Source of the DNA: Gammaproteobacteria bacterium
GTDB lineage: Bacteria; Pseudomonadota; Gammaproteobacteria; Ga0077536
NCBI GenBank assembly: GCA_009692365.1
Contig: SHZJ01000015.1
Location: forward strand, 1-64,000
Reading direction: 5' to 3'
Length of the DNA stretch: 64,000 bases
The notes beneath the pieces were generated by a model that worked only from the letters and a program-made list of their open reading frames with translations, did not search any database and was not told the DNA's origin. Below, piece by piece: positions 40,203 through 48,670 of the stretch; the stretch's first letter is position 1; every line of letters starts with the position of its first letter. The position numbers were made by a program, and so were the translations under genes.

Positions 40203-40949
40203 ATGAGCGACCGCAATACGCATTTCGGCTTTGAACAAGTGCCCGAACATGAGAAAACGGCCCGCGTGCGCGGGGTTTTCGACTCCGTGGCCAGCCGCTA
40301 CGACCTCATGAACGACCTCATGTCGCTGGGCCTGCACCGGATTTGGAAACGCCTCGCGGTGCTCATCGCCGGGGCTAGACCCGGTGACCGGGTGTTGGAT
40401 CTGGCCGGTGGCTCGGGCGACCTCACGCGCTTGCTGGCGCGGGATGTGGGACCGCAGGGCGAGGTCGTAATTCTCGATATCAACCGTAAGATGCTCGCGG
40501 TGGGCCGCGACCGGCTGCTCGATAGCGGGCAGGTGGACAATGTGCGCCTAGTACAGGCCAATGCGGAGGCGCTGCCCTTCGCCGCGCGCGAATTCAATGT
40601 GACCGTCATGGGTTTTGGGCTGCGCAACGTGACCCACAAAGCGGCGGCGCTGGCAGAAATGTATCGCGTGCTAAAACCCGGCGGACGCGCTTTTGTGCTG
40701 GAATTCTCGCACGTCAGCCAACCTTTGCTAGCGCGGATTTACGCGGCTTATTCCTTTCAGTTGTTGCCTCGGCTCGGGGGTCTTATCGCGCAAGATGAAG
40801 CCAGCTATCGCTATCTGGCGGAGTCCATTCGTCAGCACCCGCCGCAGGCCGAACTGCTGCAAATGATGCGTGCGGCTGGTTTTGAGCGCTGCCAATACAC
40901 CGACATGGCCGGCGGCATTGTGGCCTTACACAGCGGCATGCGCCTATGA
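40203..40949 (+). CDS. ubiE: Ubiquinone/menaquinone C-methyltransferase UbiE
   Basis: A 248-residue SAM methyltransferase acting on the quinone ring in ubiquinone synthesis. Typical blocks: FDSVASRYDLMNDLMSLG, VLDLAGGSGDLTRLLA (SAM loop), and GFGLRNVTHK then LKPGGRAFVLEFSH. The following ubiJ starts one base after the stop (GTG 40951). It leads the ubiE–ubiJ–ubiB operon. Confidence 0.96.
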   Translation: MSDRNTHFGFEQVPEHEKTARVRGVFDSVASRYDLMNDLMSLGLHRIWKRLAVLIAGARPGDRVLDLAGGSGDLTRLLARDVGPQGEVVILDINRKMLAVGRDRLLDSGQVDNVRLVQANAEALPFAAREFNVTVMGFGLRNVTHKAAALAEMYRVLKPGGRAFVLEFSHVSQPLLARIYAAYSFQLLPRLGGLIAQDEASYRYLAESIRQHPPQAELLQMMRAAGFERCQYTDMAGGIVALHSGMRL

Positions 40950-40950
40950 A

Positions 40951-41601
40951 GTGCCGGTTCGATTTACCCGCGTGATCGCTGCCGCCTTCACACCGCAGCG
41001 CGCACTGGACGGCATCGCCACGGCGCTCAACCGGCTGTTGGCAGAACAAGCCGCGGTCTTGGCCCAACTGCAACCGCTGGCCGGCCGGGCCATCGATGTG
41101 CGGGTCACGCGGTTGGGTTGGCGAATGTGCGTGGCGATCGAGCCGCAAGGCCTGGTGCTGGCGACCCGCAGCGCCCGTCAGGCCGACGTCACCATCGAAG
41201 GTACGCTCACCGATTTAATCGCCATGGGCCGGGCCCGCCAGCGCGGCGAGCCGGTGCCCGCCGGGCGGGTTCGCATCGAAGGAGACCTCGCGACCGTGCA
41301 ACAGGCGCAAGCCGCCTTCGCCGCACTGGACCTCGACTGGGAAGCCCTGCTGGCGCGCTACGTGGGGGGGCTGCCAGCGCGCCAAATCGCCCGCGTCATT
41401 CAAGGTTTGCTGAGCTTTGGCACCCGCGCGCGCGCGGCCGTGGAGCAAGATCTGGGCGAGTATCTGCGCACCGAATCCCGCCGGGTCCCCGCGCCGGTCG
41501 AACTAGAGGACTTCGCGAGCGTGGTGCTGCGCACGGCCAGCGACGTTGACCGCCTCGCCGCGCGCCTCGCCCGCCTTCAACAGCGCCGCCGCACGCCATG
41601 A
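40951..41601 (+). CDS. ubiJ: Ubiquinone biosynthesis accessory factor UbiJ (SCP2 domain)
   Basis: A 216-residue protein with an SCP2-like lipid-binding domain at about residues 20–110 and a helical C-terminal part. UbiJ binds lipid intermediates and organises the Ubi metabolon with UbiK. The start GTG 40951 follows the ubiE stop by one base, and no ATG is in frame nearby; GTG 40972 is the alternative. It overlaps ubiB by 4 bases (ATGA). Sequence identity to characterised UbiJ is not obvious, so the call rests on synteny and the domain pattern. Confidence 0.83.
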   Translation: MPVRFTRVIAAAFTPQRALDGIATALNRLLAEQAAVLAQLQPLAGRAIDVRVTRLGWRMCVAIEPQGLVLATRSARQADVTIEGTLTDLIAMGRARQRGEPVPAGRVRIEGDLATVQQAQAAFAALDLDWEALLARYVGGLPARQIARVIQGLLSFGTRARAAVEQDLGEYLRTESRRVPAPVELEDFASVVLRTASDVDRLAARLARLQQRRRTP

Positions 41602-43274
41602 TGCTCAACCCCGGCCATCTGCTGCGGGTCATTACCATCGGACGAACGCTGGCGCGCCATGGTTTTGATGAAATTCTGTTTACCCTGCCCCTGCTCAAAC
41701 CCTTGCGCTTCCTGCGCTACCTGCTGCCGTGGAACTGGGCCCCCCGCCATTACGGGCCGCGCGGCCCCCGGCTGCGCGCGGTGCTAGAGGATCTAGGTCC
41801 GTTGTTCGTGAAGTTTGGCCAGTTATTGTCCACCCGCCGCGATTTGCTGGCCGAGGACGTGGCCGAGGAACTGGCGAAATTGCAGGACCATGTGCCGCCG
41901 TTTCCCGGCGCGCAGGCCCGGGAAATTGTGGAGCGGGCCTACGGCAAGTCAGTCACTGAGGTTTTTGCCGCCTTCGACGAGACGCCCTTAGCGTCAGCTT
42001 CGATCGCCCAGGTGCACGTCGCCCAGTTGCACGATGGCCGGGAAGTCATCGTGAAAGTCGTGCGCCCCGGGATCCGGCGAACCATTGAACGCGATATCGC
42101 GCTCATGCGGTTGCTGGCCGATTTGGCCGAGAGTCATTGGGCGCGCAGTCGCCAACTCAAGCCGACCCTGGTGGTCAACGAGTTTGAAAAAACTATCCTC
42201 GATGAACTCGACATGCTGCGTGAAGCCGCTAACGCCTCACAGCTGCGCCGTAACTTCGCGGGCTCACCCCGGCTGTATGTGCCCGAGGTGCATTGGGCGC
42301 TCAGCCGCCCTAACCTGCTGGTGTTAGAGCGCATCGATGGCATCTCTATTTCCAATGTGGCGGCCCTGCGCGCCGCTAACGTCGACCTCTCGCGGCTGGC
42401 GGCCTCGGGGGTGGAGTTATTTTTCACGCAGGTCTTTCGCGACCATTTCTTTCACGCCGACCTCCACCCCGGAAACCTGTTCGTGCGCCCGGGCGTGGAC
42501 GGCGCGGAGCCGGTATTCGTCGTCGTCGATTTTGGGATCATGGGCTCGCTGTCCGAATTTGATCAGCGCTATTTGGCCGAGAATTTCTACGCTTTCCTCA
42601 ATCGGGATTATCGCCGGGTGGCAGAACTCCACGTCGAATCGGGCTGGGTGCCACGCGAGACCCGGGTCGATGACTTCGAGTTCGCCATCCGCACCGTTTG
42701 CGAACCCATTTTCGACCGCCCGGTGCGCGACATTTCGGTGGGGCAGCTGCTGCTGCGGCTCTTCCAGACCGCGCAACGCTTCCACATGGAAATTCTGCCC
42801 CAGCTGCTGCTGCTGCAAAAAACTCTGGTCAGCGTGGAAGGCATCGGTCGCCAGCTCGATCCAGAACTAGACCTCTGGCGCACGGCGCGCCCATCGCTAG
42901 AGAATTGGATGAAAGACCGGGTGGGGCTGCGCAGCCTGCTGCGCTCCACGCGCGAGAACGTGCCGCGTTGGATCGACCGCCTCCCCGAGTTGCCGGGGCT
43001 GGCCTTCGATGTGCTTGACCGCGTCAAGCAGGGGCGCATTGAAGTCGCCACCCACGATGAAATGCTGCAAGAAATCCGGCAGGAAATTCGCACCGTGCAC
43101 CGGCGGCTGTCGCACGCCGTCGTGGGCGCTGCGTTGGTGCTCGCAGCCGGGTTTCTCTATGCGGTACCCCCGGCGTCCGCGGGCTGGTGGGGCCCGCTGC
43201 CCAGCGGCGCTTGGCTCGTCGGCGGGGCGGGGCTAATTATTTTGCTGGGCGCCGCCAGCGGCCGGCGCGGCTAG
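41598..43274 (+). CDS. ubiB: Ubiquinone biosynthesis atypical kinase/ATPase UbiB
   Basis: A 558-residue ABC1/ADCK family protein. It has the family-specific KxGQ motif (VKFGQLLSTRRDLL), an Ala-rich loop ASIAQVHVAQL, a catalytic HADLHPGN segment and VDFGIMGSL for metal binding. Two hydrophobic helices at the C-terminus anchor it in the inner membrane. It supports coenzyme Q assembly through ATPase activity. Its last 42 bases overlap the convergent ctpA 3' end. Confidence 0.95.
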   Translation: MMLNPGHLLRVITIGRTLARHGFDEILFTLPLLKPLRFLRYLLPWNWAPRHYGPRGPRLRAVLEDLGPLFVKFGQLLSTRRDLLAEDVAEELAKLQDHVPPFPGAQAREIVERAYGKSVTEVFAAFDETPLASASIAQVHVAQLHDGREVIVKVVRPGIRRTIERDIALMRLLADLAESHWARSRQLKPTLVVNEFEKTILDELDMLREAANASQLRRNFAGSPRLYVPEVHWALSRPNLLVLERIDGISISNVAALRAANVDLSRLAASGVELFFTQVFRDHFFHADLHPGNLFVRPGVDGAEPVFVVVDFGIMGSLSEFDQRYLAENFYAFLNRDYRRVAELHVESGWVPRETRVDDFEFAIRTVCEPIFDRPVRDISVGQLLLRLFQTAQRFHMEILPQLLLLQKTLVSVEGIGRQLDPELDLWRTARPSLENWMKDRVGLRSLLRSTRENVPRWIDRLPELPGLAFDVLDRVKQGRIEVATHDEMLQEIRQEIRTVHRRLSHAVVGAALVLAAGFLYAVPPASAGWWGPLPSGAWLVGGAGLIILLGAASGRRG

Positions 43275-44651
43275 TGGCTGAGTGGCTGGGCCGCCGTAGG
43301 CGTGCAGGAGCGCCATGCCTTTGAGCAGGTTGAGCGCCTCAAAAACCTCATAGTCTGATTTGGCCAGCGCTGCACGGTCCGCACGACTCATTGGCGCATC
43401 GGTGGCCGCCGTGCTTGCCGGCTTGGCCGCGGTGGGCTTCGCGGGGTTGGCCAGATGCCGCTCGAGTTCGGCCTCTTTCAAGAACAGCCCGTCCTCGGGG
43501 TCTAGTTCGGCGAGGGTCAGTTTGTCGATCAGCACATCCGGCTTAATGCCCTCGGCTTGAATCGACCGGCCGTTGGGCGTGAAGTAGCGGGCCGTGGTGA
43601 TTTTAATCGCGGCTTTGTTGCTCATCGGCAAGATGGTTTGCACGGACCCTTTGCCAAAGGTCTGACGGCCCATGATCAAGGCGCGCTGGTGGTCCTGCAG
43701 CGCCCCGGCCACAATTTCTGAGGCCGACGCCGAGCCCTCGTTGACCAGCACGATCAGCGGCGCGCCAGCGAGTAAATCTGGGCCGGTGGCATTGAACTCA
43801 AGCTTGGCATCCGCCGCCCGACCCTCGGTGTAAACAATGCGGCCGCCGTCCAAAAACGCGTCTGCCACCGCTACGGCTGCGCCTAACACCCCGCCGGGAT
43901 TATTCCGCAAGTCGAGGATCAGGCCTTTGAGCGGGCCTTTGGCGTCGGCTTTTAGTTTGGCGAGCTGTTTGACGAGATCCTCGCCGGTGTGGATCTGGAA
44001 CATAGAGAGCCGGATGTACCCTAAACCCGGCTCCAGCAGGCGGCCGCGGGCGCTGCGAATTTTGATCACCGCGCGGATGAGCGTCAGCTCGATGGGTTTC
44101 TCCACGCCTTCGCGCACGAGGGTGATGCTGATGGGCGAGCCCACCTTGCCGCGCATGCGCTTAATGGCATCGTTCAGGCCCGCGCCCCTGAGCGGCGTTT
44201 TGTCGAGCTTGATGATGGTGTCGCCGGCCTGCACGCCGGCGCGGCTGGCCGGGGTGTCGTCGATGGGCGAGATGACTTTGAGCAAGCCGTCCTCGGTGCC
44301 GACTTCGATGCCCAGACCGCCAAATTCGCCGGTCGTGCCCTCCTGGAGCTCGGTGTAGGATTCTTCGTCGAGGTAGCTGGAATGCGGATCAAGCCCAGAA
44401 ACTAGGCCTTTGATGGCGCTGTCCAGCAGGGTTTTATCGCTGAGTTCTTCGACGTAGTCCGACTTCAGCTTATGGAAAATCTCGACCAACAGCCGCAGTT
44501 CGTCGATGGGGATGGACTCGGGTGTCGCCGCCGCCGCTTTACCGGGCGCCGGGGCGCCGGTGGCGGGCGCAGCGGCCGCGGGCGCAGTGGGCGCGGCAGT
44601 CACGGTGGCGGACCAGATCAGCGCAAGAAACAGGGCTAGCGGGTATTTCAT
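43233..44651 (-). CDS. C-terminal processing peptidase, S41 family (CtpA-type)
   Basis: A 472-residue exported serine protease. A signal peptide (ALFLALIWSATVTAA) is followed by an Ala/Pro-rich linker. The PDZ domain is about residues 95–170 (GLGIEVGTEDG…VQAGDTIIKLD). The catalytic domain carries Ser in NEGSASASEIVAGAL and Lys in RQTFGKGSVQT. It cleaves periplasmic or envelope proteins. The start is ATG 44651; an ATG 51 bases upstream adds no conserved sequence. A low-complexity tail follows the protease domain, and the gene ends inside convergent ubiB. Adjacent gpmI is upstream on the same strand. Confidence 0.92.
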   Translation of the reverse strand: MKYPLALFLALIWSATVTAAPTAPAAAAPATGAPAPGKAAAATPESIPIDELRLLVEIFHKLKSDYVEELSDKTLLDSAIKGLVSGLDPHSSYLDEESYTELQEGTTGEFGGLGIEVGTEDGLLKVISPIDDTPASRAGVQAGDTIIKLDKTPLRGAGLNDAIKRMRGKVGSPISITLVREGVEKPIELTLIRAVIKIRSARGRLLEPGLGYIRLSMFQIHTGEDLVKQLAKLKADAKGPLKGLILDLRNNPGGVLGAAVAVADAFLDGGRIVYTEGRAADAKLEFNATGPDLLAGAPLIVLVNEGSASASEIVAGALQDHQRALIMGRQTFGKGSVQTILPMSNKAAIKITTARYFTPNGRSIQAEGIKPDVLIDKLTLAELDPEDGLFLKEAELERHLANPAKPTAAKPASTAATDAPMSRADRAALAKSDYEVFEALNLLKGMALLHAYGGPATQPLAAPAAGGAQQNN

Positions 44652-44764
44652 AGGGCTCGTGGGCGACTCGACTGATGAGGCGCCGCAGCGACGCCACTTC
44701 ATTATGCCCCGTGCCCGATCGCCCCGGAAGCGCGCTGGCGCAGGACCACCTCATCGCTTTGCGC

Positions 44765-46330
44765 TTAGTGCGCGGGCGCGGTCAGCGTTACCAGCGAATG
44801 CCCGGTCATCTCGGCGGGTTGTGCCAGCCCCAGCAGCGTCAAGAGCGTGGGCGCGATATCGCTCAGGCAACCCTCGCCCGCCAGCCGACCGGCCCGGCCG
44901 CACCACAGCAAAGGCACCAAATTGCAGGTATGCGCGGTGTGGGGTTCGCCGCCCGGGTGGGCCTTAGTGAACTCCCGCATTTGCTCCGCGTTGCCGTGGT
45001 CGGAGGTGACCAGCAGATCGACCCCTAGGCGGCGGCAGGCTGCGGCGACGCGCCCTAAGCAGGCGTCGAGCGTCTCGATGCAGGTGACGGTAGCCGCCAG
45101 ATTGCCGGTATGCCCCACCATGTCGGCGTTAGCGTAATTGCAGACGATCGCCGCGTAGCGTTGGGCGTCGAGGGCCGCGAGGAGTTGGTCGGTGAGTTCC
45201 TCGGCGCTCATCTCGGGACGCTCGTCGTAGGTCGCCACCGCTGGGCTGGGAATGAGCATGCGGTCTTCGCCGACAAACGGGGTTTCTTCGCCGCCGTTGA
45301 AGAAAAACGTCACGTGGGCGTACTTCTCGGTCTCGGCGATGCGTAGCTGAGGGTAGCCGGCCGCGGCGACGACTGCGCCAAAGGTATTGCGTAATTCCAC
45401 ACTGGGGAACGCCACCGGGACGCTGAATTGGGCGCCGTAATGCGTCATAGCGACGAAGCCGCCCAAGTTGGGCACGCGCGTCCGCGCAAACGCCGAAAAA
45501 TCGGCCTGCGTGAAGGCGGCAGTCAATTGGCGCGCGCGGTCGGCGCGGAAGTTGGTGAATATCAGAACATCGCCGTCTTCTACGCGGGCAGTTTTGCCCT
45601 GCGCCAAAATCGCGGTGGTGGTCACAAATTCATCCGATTCGCCGCGGGCGTAGGCGGCCGCCAGTGCGGCAGCGGGGTCGCTCGCCACCTGCTGCGCCGT
45701 ACCGTTGACAATGAGCTCGTAGGCTTTAGCGGTACGCTCCCAACTTTTATTGCGATCCATCGCGAAGTAACGGCCCACGAGCGTGGCAATTTGTCCCACC
45801 CCGAGGGCGGCGCATTCCTGTTCGATGAGTGCCAAGGACGCCGCGGCGCTGCGGGGCGGGCGATCGCGCCCGTCCAGAAACGCGTGGACGAACACTTGGC
45901 GCACCCCGCACTGGGCCGCCAGTTTGAGCAGCGCCACCGTGTGGTCTTCGTGGCTGTGGACGCCGCCGGGCGAGAGCAGACCCAGCAGGTGAACGGCCCG
46001 TTCGCTGCGCGCTGCTTGCTCGAAGGCGCTGATGAAAACCGGGTTTTGCTTGAAATCGCCCTCGGCGATGGCCCGGCCGATGCGCGTGAAGTCTTGGTAC
46101 ACCCGGCGGCCCGCACCCAAATGCATATGCCCTACCTCGGAGTTCCCCATTTGCTCGTCCGGCAAGCCTACCGCGAGCCCCGAGGCGCTAATTAGCGTGT
46201 GGGGGCATTCGGCCCACAAACGGTCCCAGTGCGGTTTATGGGCGAGGTGGATAGCATTGAAATCAGGGTCTTCGGAGTGTCCCCAGCCGTCTAGCACGAC
46301 GAGCAGGACTGGATGCTTGGGCTTGGTCAT
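44765..46330 (-). CDS. gpmI: 2,3-bisphosphoglycerate-independent phosphoglycerate mutase
   Basis: A 521-residue Mn2+-dependent enzyme of glycolysis interconverting 3- and 2-phosphoglycerate. It belongs to the alkaline phosphatase superfamily: VVLDGWG (first Asp), the phosphoserine nucleophile in MGNSEVGHMHLGAGR, VTSDHGNAE near residue 456 and GEPHTAHTCNLVP. Length is normal. It diverges from the rhodanese gene over 194 bases. Confidence 0.96.
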   Translation of the reverse strand: MTKPKHPVLLVVLDGWGHSEDPDFNAIHLAHKPHWDRLWAECPHTLISASGLAVGLPDEQMGNSEVGHMHLGAGRRVYQDFTRIGRAIAEGDFKQNPVFISAFEQAARSERAVHLLGLLSPGGVHSHEDHTVALLKLAAQCGVRQVFVHAFLDGRDRPPRSAAASLALIEQECAALGVGQIATLVGRYFAMDRNKSWERTAKAYELIVNGTAQQVASDPAAALAAAYARGESDEFVTTTAILAQGKTARVEDGDVLIFTNFRADRARQLTAAFTQADFSAFARTRVPNLGGFVAMTHYGAQFSVPVAFPSVELRNTFGAVVAAAGYPQLRIAETEKYAHVTFFFNGGEETPFVGEDRMLIPSPAVATYDERPEMSAEELTDQLLAALDAQRYAAIVCNYANADMVGHTGNLAATVTCIETLDACLGRVAAACRRLGVDLLVTSDHGNAEQMREFTKAHPGGEPHTAHTCNLVPLLWCGRAGRLAGEGCLSDIAPTLLTLLGLAQPAEMTGHSLVTLTAPAH

Positions 46331-46524
46331 GACTCACACGCAGTTAAATGAAAGCTCGCGGCAGCGCCGGCCGCACCACCGGCAGTGCGCGGGCCAAATG
46401 AGGTTCGGGCGGCGTCGCGCCGCCATGTGGCGGCCAGCGTCCTGAGTGTATCATAGGCCACTTCGATGCCCGGCCGCGCTGCGGTAGGCACGTCTTCTCA
46501 ACCTAGTCAGACCCGTCCAACCTT

Positions 46525-46989
46525 ATGATTATCAGCCCCGAACTCTGGTCGAAACTCCTCGAATTCTCGCATCAGCACCTGCCGCTCGTCGCCGGTTTTT
46601 TTGCCGTGCTGGGCGCCTTGTTATTCAGCTTTACCCGTGGGGCCGGCGGCAACAGCGTGTCGTGCGCGCGGGCCGTGCAAATGCTGAACCACGAAAATGC
46701 GCTGCCCCTCGACGTGCGGCCCGAGAAAAGTTTTCGGGCGGGCCATCTGATCAATGCCTTAGCGTTTGGCGCCGCAGACCCCGCCGCCAGTGCTAGCCGG
46801 TTGAGCAAATACAAAGACCGCCCACTGATCATCTACTGCGAGAACGGCAGCGCCTGCGCCAGGCCCGTACGAGACTTGAAAGCCGCCGGCTTCACCAAGC
46901 TGTTCACCTTGCAAGGTGGCCTCGCCGGCTGGCGCAACGACAACCTGCCGCTCCATACGTTGAAGGAAAAGGGCGCCAAACGCCTCTGA
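46525..46989 (+). CDS. Membrane-anchored rhodanese-like protein
   Basis: A 154-residue protein with one N-terminal membrane helix (about 19–39) followed by a rhodanese domain. The active-site loop is YCENGSACARP with a catalytic cysteine, and DVRPEKSFRAGHLINAL is the typical entry motif. It resembles YibN, which precedes secB in gammaproteobacteria. The sulfur substrate is unknown. The glutaredoxin gene (grxC) that often follows is missing here. Confidence 0.88.
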   Translation: MIISPELWSKLLEFSHQHLPLVAGFFAVLGALLFSFTRGAGGNSVSCARAVQMLNHENALPLDVRPEKSFRAGHLINALAFGAADPAASASRLSKYKDRPLIIYCENGSACARPVRDLKAAGFTKLFTLQGGLAGWRNDNLPLHTLKEKGAKRL

Positions 46990-47042
46990 TCCACCGTGAA
47001 CCCGGCACCCTATCGCTAACGCAGCTTCAAGAGACACCCAGC

Positions 47043-47528
47043 ATGGCAACTAACGACGAACCAACGCCCACCGGCCAACCCGCTTCGGGACAGCTGGGCA
47101 TTCAGAAAATCTACCTCAAGGATCTTTCTTTTGAAGCGCCGAACGCGCCGCAAATTTTTACCGAACAACTCACGCCCTCGCTGGATGTGCAGTTCGGCAA
47201 CGCGGCCTCATTGCTCGCAGAGAACGTCCACGAAGTCGTGCTCACCGTGACTTGCACCGTCAAGCAGGACGCGCGCACGGTTTATCTGGTGGAAGTCCAG
47301 CAGGCGGGGATCTTCAATATCTCGGGTTTTGGCGAGCAGCAGCTGCCGGCTATTTTGGCCAGTGCCTGCCCCAATATCCTGTTTCCGTTCGCGCGCGAAG
47401 CCATCAGTGAGGTGGTTAGCAAAGGGGGATTCCCGCAATTGCTGCTAGCGCCGGTCAACTTTGACGCCGTCTACGCGCAGGAAATGCAGCGGCGACGGGC
47501 GGCGCCGCCTTCCGAGGCGCAGCACTAG
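47043..47528 (+). CDS. secB: Protein-export chaperone SecB
   Basis: A 161-residue cytoplasmic chaperone that holds preproteins unfolded and passes them to SecA. Family motifs: FGIQKIYLKDLSFEAPNAP-like start, YLVEVQQAGIF and CPNILFPFAREAISEVVSKGGFPQLLLAPVNF. It is a tetramer with a conserved acidic surface. It lies between the rhodanese gene and gpsA. Confidence 0.96.
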   Translation: MATNDEPTPTGQPASGQLGIQKIYLKDLSFEAPNAPQIFTEQLTPSLDVQFGNAASLLAENVHEVVLTVTCTVKQDARTVYLVEVQQAGIFNISGFGEQQLPAILASACPNILFPFAREAISEVVSKGGFPQLLLAPVNFDAVYAQEMQRRRAAPPSEAQH

Positions 47529-47543
47529 GCGCCGCACCACGCC

Positions 47544-48551
47544 ATGCAGTGCGCGAGCGTTTTAGTGGTAGGAGCCGGGGCTTGGGGTACCGCACTGGCC
47601 TGCGAGTTGGCCCACAGCGGCCAACCCGTCTTGCTCTGGGCTCGCGATCCCCAGCAGCGGCAGGCGCTGCGCGAAGAGCGGCAGAACCGGCGGTATTTGC
47701 CCGACTTCTGCTTGCCTAACGCCATTACCGTAGTCGACGATCTGGCGTGCCTGCCCGACAACTGCACGCTGGCGCTGCTGGCCACTCCCTGTCAGACCAC
47801 CCGCGAAATGGCCCAGCGCCTGCAGACCTCCGCGCCCGCCATCAACGCACTGATTTGTACCGCCAAGGGCTTGGAGCTCGGCACCCAGAAAATGGTCCAT
47901 GAAGTCGTGGGCGAGGTTTTCGGCGCCGGGCTGCCGGTCGCAATATTGTCTGGGCCAACCTTCGCGCGCGAAGTGGCGCAAGGCTTACCGACCGCGGTGA
48001 CAATTGCTGCCAAAGATCCCCGTTATGCTCAGCAAATTTTGGCGCGTTTCCACAGCCCGCGGTTGCGTCCCTACCTCACCGATGACCTGATCGGCGTGGC
48101 CTTGGGCGGGAGCATGAAAAATGTGCTGGCGATCGCCGCTGGCGTGGCCGATGGCCTGCGTTTGGGGGCCAACTCGCGCGCCGCGCTGATCACCCGCGGT
48201 TTGGCGGAGATGGCCCGTCTGGGTTGCGCCATGGGCGCCCGTCAGGAGACTTTTATGGGGTTGTCCGGTCTGGGCGACCTGGTGTTGACCGCAACCGATG
48301 ATCAATCGCGTAATCGCCGCTTTGGGCTGGCCCTGGGCCGCGGCCAAAACGCGGATTTGGCGCGCCAGTCGGTGGGTCTGGTGGAGGGCGCCGAGAGCGC
48401 GCTGGCGCTAGAGCAAATGGCGGTGCGCCTGCAGGTGACGCTGCCCATTTCCCATCAGGTCGCGCGGTTGGTGCGCGGCGAAATAGGGCCGCAAGCCGCC
48501 GTCGCGGCGCTGATGTCGCGTGAGCCAACCGCGGAATTTCAGATGGTTTGA
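47544..48551 (+). CDS. gpsA: Glycerol-3-phosphate dehydrogenase [NAD(P)+]
   Basis: A 335-residue enzyme making glycerol-3-phosphate for phospholipids. It has VVGAGAWGTALACELA (dinucleotide loop), LSGPTFAREVAQGLPTAV, the catalytic lysine region GGSMKNVLAIAAGVADG and LGDLVLTATDDQSRNR. It starts 15 bases after secB and ends 119 bases before mshI. Confidence 0.96.
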   Translation: MQCASVLVVGAGAWGTALACELAHSGQPVLLWARDPQQRQALREERQNRRYLPDFCLPNAITVVDDLACLPDNCTLALLATPCQTTREMAQRLQTSAPAINALICTAKGLELGTQKMVHEVVGEVFGAGLPVAILSGPTFAREVAQGLPTAVTIAAKDPRYAQQILARFHSPRLRPYLTDDLIGVALGGSMKNVLAIAAGVADGLRLGANSRAALITRGLAEMARLGCAMGARQETFMGLSGLGDLVLTATDDQSRNRRFGLALGRGQNADLARQSVGLVEGAESALALEQMAVRLQVTLPISHQVARLVRGEIGPQAAVAALMSREPTAEFQMV

Positions 48552-48670
48552 GCCGCAGCGGGTTAAACTCGCGGTGAGTGGCCGCCGCTAGGACGGCCAG
48601 AGTGGGAACTTTTTCCCTCAGTGGGTGCGCCGCATGTTTGCGGTGGCACAGGACTCGGTGGGTAGCAAAC

